From NCBI RefSeq assembly GCF_000382185.1, contig NZ_KB907784.1, positions 1,947,633-2,011,632 of the forward strand: a stretch of DNA of 64,000 nucleotides, read 5' to 3'. The notes under the pieces were generated by a model. The model saw only the letters and a list, made by a program, of their open reading frames with translations, had not been told where the DNA came from and ran no database searches. This document shows positions 16,823-25,358 of this stretch, one piece after another; position 1 is the first letter of the stretch, and every line of letters begins with the position of its first letter. The DNA comes from Bordetella sp. FB-8 (GTDB lineage: Bacteria > Pseudomonadota > Gammaproteobacteria > Burkholderiales > Burkholderiaceae_B). A program made the translations under genes and the position numbers.

Positions 16823-17239
16823 TATGACTGCTACAGCCAGACAATCCGATCGATCTCTGAAGGTAGATGTCGGTGGTACAAAAATAGGTAACTGGGTAGG
16901 CTTAAATGAGGTAATGGCACCATGAATTACCTCATTTTCGACAAAAGCGATGTTGCTCGTATCCTAGCCAGCCTTAATCGACGGTGGTTGACAGTCTGCC
17001 ACTTTGCACTGCCCATCGTAGATGTGCCGCTGCGGGATGAAGGTCTTATGTGCCCGAATCAATGACCCTATTCCCGCCAGAAGGTGTGCCGACTTCCAGC
17101 GATTCCCGCAAAGGCCGTGGCCCGACTGCCCCGCGTAACCTAGTGCTCACGGGCCTTTGCCGACCGATCAACGTTTAAACGTGTGATCAACGTCCGAGTC
17201 TTGGCTTTTTACGCGGCGCGAATCCATTTTTTCGAACCG
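16823..17239. other. Gene-poor island end with several inverted repeats
   Basis: About 415 bp with no confident gene. It holds a perfect 12-bp inverted repeat (AAATGAGGTAAT 16904-16915, ATTACCTCATTT 16926-16937), a second one (GCAAAGGCCGTG 17108-17119, CACGGGCCTTTGC 17148-17160) and the palindrome ACGTTTAAACGT (17171-17182). A 47-codon frame from 16922 (MNYLIFDKSDVARILASL) begins inside the first hairpin; it might be the 5' relic of a larger gene. This is probably the scarred right border of the accessory segment. Confidence 0.45.
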
Positions 17240-18364
17240 TCAGGCGTCGAGCAGCACACCGGTTCGAATCGGGCGCGTGCCGGTCACCTGCCCCAGCGGC
17301 TCGCCCGTCGTGACGAAGCGGATCGATCGTCGCATGTAGAAAATGCCTTCTGTGTTGCTGTGCACGGTGATCGTCTTGTCGGTCAGGGGATCGACAATGT
17401 CGAACAGTGGATCGCCGACACCGATCAGGTCGCCCATTGCGGCACGATGCACCAGAATGCCGCTCGCGGGCGCGTAGAACTGCTCGCTGCCCGCGAGCGG
17501 CGTGGCTTCGTGCACCAAGGGCGGGAGCGGCCGCGCAGCGCCGCGGATGGCGCCGCGAAATCGCAGAAAATCGATGATCGCGTCAGCGTCGCGCGCTGCC
17601 GTTTCGTAACTCACGTCGCTCTGGCCGCGGCATTCGATCGTCGCCGCGATCGTGCCCGGCGGCAGCGGCGTTGCGTTGTCGACCCGTTCCTGCAGCGTCC
17701 ACCAGGGCAGGCTGTGCGCTTCGTCAAAAGACTGTCCGCCCGAGTCCGTCGCGATCAGCGACGCTTGCGACCCGAGATAGCGAGCCAAGGGCTCGAACTG
17801 CGGCCATGCCGCATCGCTCGTGAACAGGTGCATCGTCGCTTCGAGCGAACAGTGCAGATCAAGCACCACATCTGCGTCAAGCGATAAATCCAGCAATGCA
17901 TGCTGCAATGATTCGAACTCGGTGCGGGGCTGCTGCTGCGCGAGCGCTGCGCGCATCATCTTGCGCACGGTGGCAACATTGTTCTGCGCGTTCGAGCCCA
18001 GAAGGGTGTCGAGCGGCTCGTTGAAGCCGCTCAAGACAGGAAAATGGCGGTTGTAGTTGCGCCCGCTGGCCAGGTCGAAGCGGCCGATGAAATGACCGAG
18101 CACGTGCTGCGCGAGGCCCACCGGATTGGCAACCGGCACAAGCACGATCTGGTCGCAGATTTCTCCGTCGGCATCGAGCTGCGCCAGGCGGCGCCTGAGC
18201 ATCACGCTTACCAGCATGGCCGGCGTCTCGTCGGCGTGGAGCGCCGACTGGATGTAGATTTTCTGCTTCGCGCTGCTGGCGTCCGCGGGACCGAAATGAA
18301 AGCTGGTGAGCTCGCGGCTCGTCCCGATCGTCGGCGAGATAAGCGATGTCGATTGCGTATGCAT
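17240..18364 (-). CDS. Succinylglutamate desuccinylase/aspartoacylase (AstE/M14) family zinc hydrolase
   Basis: A 374-residue enzyme with the zinc site of this family: H43-A-D-E46 in SALHADETPAM and the later His in DVVLDLHCSLE. The C-terminal third carries a barrel-like extension (APASGILVHRAAMGDLIGVG, IVDPLTDK) typical of the longer AstE-like proteins. The start at 18364 (MHTQSTSLISP) is the plausible one; the frame stays open further upstream without similarity. It cleaves an amide from an N-acyl amino acid or similar; the exact substrate is unknown. A neighbouring N-formylglutamate amidohydrolase suggests a shared deacylation theme. Confidence 0.85.
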   Translation of the reverse strand: MHTQSTSLISPTIGTSRELTSFHFGPADASSAKQKIYIQSALHADETPAMLVSVMLRRRLAQLDADGEICDQIVLVPVANPVGLAQHVLGHFIGRFDLASGRNYNRHFPVLSGFNEPLDTLLGSNAQNNVATVRKMMRAALAQQQPRTEFESLQHALLDLSLDADVVLDLHCSLEATMHLFTSDAAWPQFEPLARYLGSQASLIATDSGGQSFDEAHSLPWWTLQERVDNATPLPPGTIAATIECRGQSDVSYETAARDADAIIDFLRFRGAIRGAARPLPPLVHEATPLAGSEQFYAPASGILVHRAAMGDLIGVGDPLFDIVDPLTDKTITVHSNTEGIFYMRRSIRFVTTGEPLGQVTGTRPIRTGVLLDA

Positions 18365-18538
18365 GGTCTGAAAAGAGAAGAGGGAAACGTCAGGCGAGCT
18401 TAATCGCCATACAGATCGAATGAGAAATATTTGAGCGCAATGCGCGCATACCTGGTGAAGAACCCGTTTGGCAAAAGCGCCTTGCTGCGCAGGCGCCAAC
18501 CTTGACGGTATGGCGCTTCGCGGCAGGCGCGGCGGCAG

Positions 18539-19408
18539 TCAGGCGCCGGCCACCTGCCCGCGCATCCACGCCAGCATGGCCGACGTCAGCTCGCCCAGTT
18601 CGTTCTTGAGCCCGTCATACCCCGCATTGGGCCGCAGTGTGACCTCGTCCATGTACAGCTTGCGGTTGATCTCGATCTGCAGGCTGTGGCGGCCTTCCGA
18701 GGGCCGGCCATGCACGCGTACCAGCTCCACGCCCTTGTACGGATCATTGATCGCCACCGCGTAGCCGCGTACGCGCAGCCAGTCGGCCACGAAGGCGGCA
18801 AAGGCCGGGTCGGCCGTGGTGCCGTCGCGGTCGCCCAGCACGAAATCGGGATGGGCGGTGCCGGGCTTGCCGGTGGCGTAGGCGCCGGCCACGCTGGGCA
18901 TGGAGTGGCAGTTGATGTGCCACACCTTGCCCAGCTGCGCATGCGTGTCGTCCAGCAGCGCGCGCAGCGCGTCGTGATAGGGCCGCCAGCACTGGTCGAT
19001 GCGCGCCTGCACCTCGGCCACGGAAAGCTTGCGGTCGTACAGCGGCGTGCCGTCGTCGAGCATGCGCCAGATCAGGCCCTTGCCCAGGCCCACCTTGGGT
19101 GAATCCGAGAGCGGGCCGGGCCAGGGCGCATCCAGCATCGTGGAGTCGATATCTTCCACCCCGCGATTGACGTCGATGTAGGCGCGCGGGCAGGTTGCGC
19201 CCAGCAGCGGCACGCCCTGGTTAACGGCGCCGCTCCACAGGTCGTCGACCCAGGTGTCTTCGGCGGTGCGCAGCACGCCGATATGGGCGATGCTGGCGAA
19301 ATCCGGCGGGTAGGCGGTGCCGCTGTGCGGCGAATCCAGTACCAGCGGCGAGAGGTTCGCCGCCGGCATGTGGTCCAGGCGGTAGGAAAGCGGGTAAATG
19401 GTGGGCAT
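18539..19408 (-). CDS. N-formylglutamate amidohydrolase family protein
   Basis: A 289-residue hydrolase of the FGase family, which releases formate from N-formyl-L-glutamate in the five-step histidine degradation route. Diagnostic segments are VLDSPHSGTAYPPDF near the N-terminus, CPRAYIDVNRGVEDID, and HINCHSMPSV with putative metal-binding His residues, then RHSLQIEINRKLYM near the end. No other hut genes are adjacent, so the physiological substrate may differ. It lies 51 bp after the Bug receptor gene on the same strand and could be in the same transcript. Confidence 0.88.
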   Translation of the reverse strand: MPTIYPLSYRLDHMPAANLSPLVLDSPHSGTAYPPDFASIAHIGVLRTAEDTWVDDLWSGAVNQGVPLLGATCPRAYIDVNRGVEDIDSTMLDAPWPGPLSDSPKVGLGKGLIWRMLDDGTPLYDRKLSVAEVQARIDQCWRPYHDALRALLDDTHAQLGKVWHINCHSMPSVAGAYATGKPGTAHPDFVLGDRDGTTADPAFAAFVADWLRVRGYAVAINDPYKGVELVRVHGRPSEGRHSLQIEINRKLYMDEVTLRPNAGYDGLKNELGELTSAMLAWMRGQVAGA

Positions 19409-19459
19409 GCCCTTACTCTACCTTGATGTGGGCTTGCTTGGCGATACCGCGACCGCGCC

Positions 19460-20419
19460 CTATCGCGTCAGCTTGATCCCCGCCTGCCGGATCAAGGTCT
19501 GCCACTTGGCATTGTCCTTGGCGACGAATTCGATCAGCGCCTGGCGGCTGCCGGGCCGGGCGATCATGCCCGCATTCTCCAGCGCGGCCTGGAACGCGGG
19601 CGTCTTGATGATGTCCTGCAGGATGCGGTTCAGTTCGTCCAGGTCCTTGGCGGGGATGCCCGGTGTGGCGGCCACCGACATCCATTGGCTCGCGTCGTAG
19701 CCGGGGAATCCAGCCTGTTGCATGGTCGGCACGTCGGGCAGGGTGGGCAGCCGGTAGGTGGTGGTGACCGCATAGGCCTTGAGCAGGTGGGCGCGGATGC
19801 CGGCCATGACGGGCGTGGGGCCCAGGATGGCCAGGGGGATCTGTCCGCCGATCACGTCCGTCACGGCCTGGCCGCCGCCCTTGTAGGGCACATGCATGAT
19901 GTGCGTGCCCGCCATCTGGTTCAGCAGCTCGCCGGCCAGGTGCTGCGAAGTGCCGATGCCCGAGCTGGCAAAGCTCCAGGCATTGGGGTGGGCGCGGGCA
20001 TCTTCGATGACGGCCTTGATCGACGGCTTGGCCGAACGGGCGGGGCCGACGATCACCATTGGCCCGTCGGCCAGCAGCGCCACCGGCTGCAGGTCCTTGC
20101 CCAACTCGGGTTCGGCGGTGGGATAGATCAGCGGACCCGGCACGGTCAACAGCAATCCGGCCTTGGGGGCGCTGTGCGCCACGTACTGCAGGGCGATGGC
20201 GCCCGAGGCGCCCGTCTTGTTCTCGACGATGACGGCCTTGCCGGTGCGCTGGGAGAGTTCCTTGGCGGCGATGCGGGTCAGCACGTCGGACGTGCCGCCG
20301 GGCGCGAAGCCGACGATCCAGTCGATGCGGTCGCTGGGCCAGTCCAGCGGTGTGCGCGCCGACGCTGCGGGCAGGATTGCGCAGGCTGCCAGCACGGCGG
20401 TCCAGTAGCGGTTTTTCAT
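19460..20419 (-). CDS. Bug-family (tripartite tricarboxylate transporter type) periplasmic binding protein
   Basis: A 319-residue protein with a signal peptide (residues 1 to about 21, hydrophobic core, cleavage near ASA-RT) and the family hallmarks WIVGFAPGGTSDVLTRIAA, VIVENKTGASGAIA and later MHVPYKGGGQAVTDVIGG. Bug proteins are abundant in Bordetella and relatives and bind carboxylates or other small organic ligands. No TctA/TctB membrane genes are adjacent, so it is an orphan receptor. It starts 24 bp after the sulfatase gene and is probably co-transcribed with it, which suggests uptake or sensing of a sulfated compound or its product. Confidence 0.92.
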   Translation of the reverse strand: MKNRYWTAVLAACAILPAASARTPLDWPSDRIDWIVGFAPGGTSDVLTRIAAKELSQRTGKAVIVENKTGASGAIALQYVAHSAPKAGLLLTVPGPLIYPTAEPELGKDLQPVALLADGPMVIVGPARSAKPSIKAVIEDARAHPNAWSFASSGIGTSQHLAGELLNQMAGTHIMHVPYKGGGQAVTDVIGGQIPLAILGPTPVMAGIRAHLLKAYAVTTTYRLPTLPDVPTMQQAGFPGYDASQWMSVAATPGIPAKDLDELNRILQDIIKTPAFQAALENAGMIARPGSRQALIEFVAKDNAKWQTLIRQAGIKLTR

Positions 20420-20443
20420 ATGTTCCTCGCAGGTCCTAAGGGC

Positions 20444-21775
20444 CTAGTCTTGGTCCGGCGCGCCGGGCGCCGTGTTGGGATGCGCCGCGCAGGAAAGATT
20501 GAACTGGCGCACCATCTTGAGTACCGGGTTCATCACCCAGGTGTTGAAAATCAGGACGTCGGTTTCTTCCTTGGGGTCCTGGGTCAGGTTGAACAGCAAA
20601 GGCGATTCCAGCTTGCCCTTGCCCTCGTTGACTTCGGGCTCCCAATAGAAGTGCAGCTTCCAGTTGCGCCATTTGACGGCGCGCAGCTCGTCCTTGATGT
20701 AGAACGCAAAGCCCTCGCGCAGGGATTTTTCCGATGCGCCGGTAAAGAAATCGCGCTGGTCGACGCCGTCGATGGGCCGGTCGTCCGGAATCGACGCGCC
20801 GCCGATCAGCGAGAGCGTGGTGAACAGGTCCGTGACGTGGACGATCTCGTTCGAAACGCGATTGGGCGCCACCTTGCCGGGCCAGCGCAGGATGAAGGGC
20901 ACGCGCAGGCTGCCTTCCATAGCCGTGTGATACGTGCCGCGCCAGGGGCCTGCCGTGCCGCGGTACGGCCGCCGGAATTCCGGGCCGTTGTCGCTGCAGA
21001 AGATGAAGACCGTGTCGTCCCGGATGCCCAGGTCGTCGACCGCCTGGACGATCTGGCCCACGCGGTGATCCAGCTCGACCATGGAGTCGGCGAAGTCTCC
21101 CGCGCCGGTGCGGCCGGCGAAATCCGGATGCGGCAGCGTGGGAAAGTGCAGGTGCACCAGCGGCAGATACAGGAAGAAGGGCCGGTCCTGGCGCACGTTT
21201 TCGGTCATGAAGCGTGTGGCGCGCTCGACCAGTTCCGCATCGATGCCGCGCCGGGTGTCCAGGTCGTAGACCTTGACCTGCCGCGATGCTTGGCCGGCCT
21301 CGCCTTCCATGATGTAGGGCAGCTCGACGACCGACGGATCGAAGCCCAGTGTCGAGGTGAACTGGCTTTCGTCCGTGGTGCGGGGGATGCCGTACCACGC
21401 GTCAAAACCCCGGTCGCTGGGATAGCGGCCCGGAACATCGCCCAGATGCCATTTGCCGTAGTGGGCTGTGGCGTAGCCCTGCCCGGACAGTTGCTGGGCC
21501 AGCGTGATCTCGTTGCGGTTCAGGCCTTGGGGCAGGCCGGCCGGCACCGATTGCAGGCACCCGGTGCGTATCGGATGCCGGCCGCTCATCAACGCCGAGC
21601 GGGTCGGCACGCAATCGCTTTCCACATTGAAGTTGTGCAATAGCAGGCCTTCGGCGGCCAGCTTGTCGATGTTCGGCGTGGGAGCGCCGCGCAGGGCACC
21701 GCCGCCGTAGCAGCCCAGTTCGCCCCAACCCAGGTTGTCGGCGACGATGAGAACGATGTGGGGAGATTTCGGCAT
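20444..21775 (-). CDS. Arylsulfatase-family sulfatase
   Basis: A 443-residue sulfatase. The formylglycine motif C-x-P-x-R is present as C55-V-P-T-R59, followed by SALMSGRHPIRTG. Metal-site segments are HIVLIVADNLGWGELG (D13, with N14 where Asp is more usual) and FIFCSDNGPEFRRPYRG. No signal peptide is visible, so it probably acts in the cytoplasm after substrate import. It would remove sulfate from an organic sulfate ester. It diverges from a LysR regulator at 21878 and precedes a Bug receptor. Maturation by a formylglycine-generating enzyme encoded elsewhere is implied by the Cys-type motif. Confidence 0.92.
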   Translation of the reverse strand: MPKSPHIVLIVADNLGWGELGCYGGGALRGAPTPNIDKLAAEGLLLHNFNVESDCVPTRSALMSGRHPIRTGCLQSVPAGLPQGLNRNEITLAQQLSGQGYATAHYGKWHLGDVPGRYPSDRGFDAWYGIPRTTDESQFTSTLGFDPSVVELPYIMEGEAGQASRQVKVYDLDTRRGIDAELVERATRFMTENVRQDRPFFLYLPLVHLHFPTLPHPDFAGRTGAGDFADSMVELDHRVGQIVQAVDDLGIRDDTVFIFCSDNGPEFRRPYRGTAGPWRGTYHTAMEGSLRVPFILRWPGKVAPNRVSNEIVHVTDLFTTLSLIGGASIPDDRPIDGVDQRDFFTGASEKSLREGFAFYIKDELRAVKWRNWKLHFYWEPEVNEGKGKLESPLLFNLTQDPKEETDVLIFNTWVMNPVLKMVRQFNLSCAAHPNTAPGAPDQD

Positions 21776-21861
21776 TTCCAGATTCGATGAGGGTTATCGA
21801 CAGTGCATGGGAAAAATTCTAGGGATTAGCCTGGAGCTGAAAATTCCAAAACGTTATATAA

Positions 21862-21877
21862 AACATGAATAAATGTT
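21862..21877. promoter_or_regulatory. Candidate LysR-type operator
   Basis: AACAT-N6-ATGTT (21862-21866, 21873-21877) is an interrupted palindrome with A/T-rich arms in the 102-bp divergent region between the sulfatase and LysR genes, immediately before the LysR ATG. Autoregulation by the LysR protein is the likely reading. Confidence 0.4.
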
Positions 21878-22822
21878 ATGAATCTGTCGCTGCGGGACGT
21901 CGAATACTTCCTGGCCGCCGTTGACCACGGCAACCTTGCCCGGGCGGCCGCGAGCTGCGCCGTGTCCCAGCCGGCCTTGTCCAAGTCGCTCAAGCGCCTG
22001 GAGGCTGACACCGGGCTGGTCTTGTTCGATCGTGCCAGCGGACGCAGCATCCAGCTGACTTCGTCGGGCCTGGTCTTTCTGGAGCACGCCAGAAAGCTGT
22101 GGGCCGAATACCGCGACGCGGTCCGCCACGCCGGCGAACTGCGCGTCGGGCAGGCCGGCTTGCTGCGCATCGGCGCCACCGGAGCCACGCTCGATACGGT
22201 CGTGTTGCCGGCACTGGCCGAGCTGTTGCCCAGGCGCCCGGCCTTGCGCGCCGATCTGCAGGTCGCGCTTTCGGACGATTTGCGCGACCGCATCGAAAAA
22301 GGCGCGCTGGATCTGGCGATCGCGCCTGTCTATGTCGAAACGCCCAGCACCCTGGTGCAGGAGCCGATCAAGATCGACGACCTGAGCATCGTAGCCAGCC
22401 GCCGGCATGCCCTGGCGGTGCGCAGGAAGCTGAAATTGGCGGATCTGGCCGACTATCGCTGGGTCTTGCCGGATTCGCGCTCGATTGCGCGCAAGGTGCT
22501 CGACGCGCGCTTCGATGCCCAGGGACTCGGCCTGCCCCAGGCGGCGCTGGAGGTTTCGCATTTCTCGGCGGGAGCCTTGCGCCTGATCGCCAATTCGAAC
22601 CTGTTGGCTGCGTTGCCGAGCATGGTCCTGGCATTGGAGCGCCACAGCGACCTGGTGTCGCTGCCCGTCACTCTGGACAAGCCCTTGTGGCGTCAAATCG
22701 TGTTGCTCAGCCGGCGGGAGGCCATATGGTCGCCCTTGATGTCCGAACTGCGCAATGTATTGCTGGCGATGGTCAAGCCCATGGATATGGCCGATATGAA
22801 CCGGCGGCTGCGGCGCCCGTGA
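21878..22822 (+). CDS. LysR-family transcriptional regulator
   Basis: A 314-residue regulator with an N-terminal winged HTH (MNLSLRDVEYFLAAVDHGNL, then SCAVSQPALSKSLKRLE) and a C-terminal periplasmic-binding-like effector domain beginning near residue 90. It diverges from the sulfatase and Bug receptor genes, so it most likely controls them in response to a sulfated substrate or product. The effector is unknown. Confidence 0.93.
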   Translation: MNLSLRDVEYFLAAVDHGNLARAAASCAVSQPALSKSLKRLEADTGLVLFDRASGRSIQLTSSGLVFLEHARKLWAEYRDAVRHAGELRVGQAGLLRIGATGATLDTVVLPALAELLPRRPALRADLQVALSDDLRDRIEKGALDLAIAPVYVETPSTLVQEPIKIDDLSIVASRRHALAVRRKLKLADLADYRWVLPDSRSIARKVLDARFDAQGLGLPQAALEVSHFSAGALRLIANSNLLAALPSMVLALERHSDLVSLPVTLDKPLWRQIVLLSRREAIWSPLMSELRNVLLAMVKPMDMADMNRRLRRP

Positions 22823-22855
22823 ACGCAGATGCGGCCGGCGCCAGGCGCCGGCCGC

Positions 22856-25225
22856 TCAAGCGCGGTTTTCGTCGTCCGGCTCGACGCTCAAGGTGGGCGC
22901 CGTCAGCGGCAGATGCAGCACGAAGCGCGTGCCTTGCCCCGGGGTGCTGTGCAGTTGGATGCGCCCGCCCAACGGACCCGTCACCAGGGTGTAGGTGATG
23001 TGCAGGCCCAGTCCCGAGCCGCCCTGGCCCATCTTGGTGGTGAAGAAGGGATCGAATATCTTGCGCTGATGTTCCAAGGGTATGCCGCGCCCGTCGTCGC
23101 TCACGGCCACCGACAGCCAGCCCGCCTCGGTGGCACGCGCGGTCAGCGAGATCGTGCCCTTGTCCCGGTCGCCGAAGGCGTGCAGCAGGGCATTGTTGAT
23201 CAGGTTGATCAGCACCTGTCCGAGCGGGCCGGGCAGGCTGTCCAGGATCAAGTCCTTGGGTATGTCGGTCACCAGTTCGAATTTGGTCTTGCGCAGCGTC
23301 GGCTTCATGGACAGGATGATTTCCTGTACCACGTCGTATACGCAGAAGGTGCGGCGCTGGTAGCTGGTCTGGTCCACCGCGAGCTGTTTGAACCCGCCGA
23401 TCAATTCGGCCGCGCGCTGTAGATTGCGCTCGATGATCAGGCCGCCCTCTTGCACGTCGTTCAGATACTCCGCCAGGCCGCTGCGGGTCAGGCCGCTTTC
23501 CGTCAGCGCCGTAAAGCGTTTGTGGGTCTGCACCAAGGTCGAGGCCACCGTGACGGCGGTGCCGATGGGCGTGTTCAGTTCGTGCGCCACGCCCGCCACC
23601 AGCGCGCCCAGGGAAGCGAGCTTCTCGCTTTGCAGCAGCTCTTTCTGTGTCCGACGCAGGCCGTCCAGGACCGCGCTGAGCTTGGCCGTGCGCTCGTGCA
23701 CACGCTGCTCGAGCAGGGTGTTGAGCTCGTGGATTCTTTCTTCCTGCTGCTTCTGCTCGGTGATGTCCATGATCATGCCGTCGAACACGATATGGCCGTT
23801 GCTCATCTTGCGCGGCGAGGACGCGATCAGGATCCAGCATAGGCGCCCGTCTGGCAGGGTGCAGCGGGTCTCGGCCTTGAAGTCGGTCATATTGGCGATG
23901 CACTCGAGTTCGAGCGCATGCATCAATACCCGGTCTTCGGGATTCATCTGGTCATAGAGCAGGGACGGGTCGCGCATCACGTCCTGCGCCGCCAGGCCGT
24001 GTATGCGCTGGATGCCTTCGCTCAGATAGGTGAACCGACGCGGGCCGTGGGGTCCGCCGCAATCGAGCTGGTAGACCACGCTGTCGGGAATGTTGTCGCT
24101 GATCAGCTGCAGACGCTCCTGGCTTTCGCGCAGCTGCGCCAGGGCTTGCTTGAGCGATGTGGCGTCGATGTGAGTTCCAAGTACCTTGCCCGTGGGCTTG
24201 CCGTTGGCATCGCGCAGGATGCTGCCGCGCGACAGTATCCAGATCCAGCTTGCGTTCGCGTGGCGCATGCGGAACTCGGTTTCGTACATGTGCGAGGGCT
24301 CGGCGGCGACGTAGTCCGCGAAGCCGCGCCTGACGCGGTCCACATCGTCCGGATGCAGCAGATCGATCCAGGCATTTTGCAAGGTGATGCTTCCCTGCGC
24401 CGCATAGTCCGCGGCGTCCAGGCCCAGCATGGTGAAATACTCCGGGCTGCACCACAGGCATGCGTTGGACTCGTCCCATTCCCATACACCCGTATTGGAT
24501 ACCCGGGCCAGCTCCATGAATCGCGCACTCTCGCGGCGCAGCGATTCCTCCGCGTACTTGCGTTCCGAAATGTCCTGGCGCGCGCCCATCATGACCAAGG
24601 GCGCGCCGTTCTCGTCGCGCTGGAACACGCGCCCGCTGTCCAGCACCCAGACCCAGTGCCCCGCCTTGTGGCGCATCCGTATTTCACAGGCGTAGATGTC
24701 CGTCTTGCCTGAAAGGTGCGCCTTGAGCCTTTCGTTGTTGAGGGCCAGATCGGCCGGGTGGCACAGCTTGATGAAGGTCTGGATGTCGACCGGTTGCAGC
24801 TCTGCCAGCGAGTAACCGACGATCTGGGCCCAGCGTTCGTTGAGCGTGACCTGGCCAGTCTGCATGTTCCATTCCCATGTGCCGGCCTGCATGGATGTCA
24901 GGATGTTCGTCAGACGCTGCCGCTCGCGGATCATCTGCGCGGCCAACTCGCGCACGGGACGGCCGAAACGCGCGCTGATCCAGGACGTGGCCTCGATGCC
25001 GGCGATCAGCAGGACGCACAGCATCGCGAACGCGATGAGGGCGGTCTGCTGCCATTGCCCCTGTATGGCGGCTGGCAGTGTGTCGCGCACATACCATCCG
25101 CCGACCAGCAGCACGGCCAGCATCAAGCAGAAGATGACGCATCCGAACGCCAATCCCATCCTGCGGTCGATGTTGGAAAAGCGCTTTGCATCGGCCGATG
25201 CGTGTTGATGGACTGCCTGCGTCAT
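22856..25225 (-). CDS. PAS-domain sensor histidine kinase
   Basis: A 789-residue membrane kinase. Two N-terminal hydrophobic segments (around residues 20-45 and 60-80) are followed by three PAS/PAC modules (motifs such as GTWEWNMQTGQVTLN, NTGVWEWDESN and IPDSVVYQLD), each ending in a PAC-like DITE or DISE segment. A coiled stretch leads to the H-box SLGALVAGVAHELNTPIG with the phosphorylated His, then the ATPase domain (NLINNALLHAF, VSDDGRGIP, GGSGLGLHI). Start 25225 has GGAGG upstream. The regulator gene at 25359-27569 lies immediately upstream on the same strand, so the two likely form a signalling pair. Confidence 0.92.
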   Translation of the reverse strand: MTQAVHQHASADAKRFSNIDRRMGLAFGCVIFCLMLAVLLVGGWYVRDTLPAAIQGQWQQTALIAFAMLCVLLIAGIEATSWISARFGRPVRELAAQMIRERQRLTNILTSMQAGTWEWNMQTGQVTLNERWAQIVGYSLAELQPVDIQTFIKLCHPADLALNNERLKAHLSGKTDIYACEIRMRHKAGHWVWVLDSGRVFQRDENGAPLVMMGARQDISERKYAEESLRRESARFMELARVSNTGVWEWDESNACLWCSPEYFTMLGLDAADYAAQGSITLQNAWIDLLHPDDVDRVRRGFADYVAAEPSHMYETEFRMRHANASWIWILSRGSILRDANGKPTGKVLGTHIDATSLKQALAQLRESQERLQLISDNIPDSVVYQLDCGGPHGPRRFTYLSEGIQRIHGLAAQDVMRDPSLLYDQMNPEDRVLMHALELECIANMTDFKAETRCTLPDGRLCWILIASSPRKMSNGHIVFDGMIMDITEQKQQEERIHELNTLLEQRVHERTAKLSAVLDGLRRTQKELLQSEKLASLGALVAGVAHELNTPIGTAVTVASTLVQTHKRFTALTESGLTRSGLAEYLNDVQEGGLIIERNLQRAAELIGGFKQLAVDQTSYQRRTFCVYDVVQEIILSMKPTLRKTKFELVTDIPKDLILDSLPGPLGQVLINLINNALLHAFGDRDKGTISLTARATEAGWLSVAVSDDGRGIPLEHQRKIFDPFFTTKMGQGGSGLGLHITYTLVTGPLGGRIQLHSTPGQGTRFVLHLPLTAPTLSVEPDDENRA

Positions 25226-25358
25226 CCCGCCTCCGTCGCTTCGCCGCCGCACACTAGATGCCCGGCCCGGCCTGCCTTGGGAAACGCCAGGGCCGCGGTC
25301 CGATCCTTCATGGCATTTCCCTTTGTATGTTCAGGAAAACGGCAAAGCGGCTGCGGCG

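Noticed and set aside
19685..21643. A 652-codon open frame on the plus strand.
   Set aside because: It is opposite the sulfatase and Bug receptor genes, has no family features and is explained by high-GC codon bias of the real genes.
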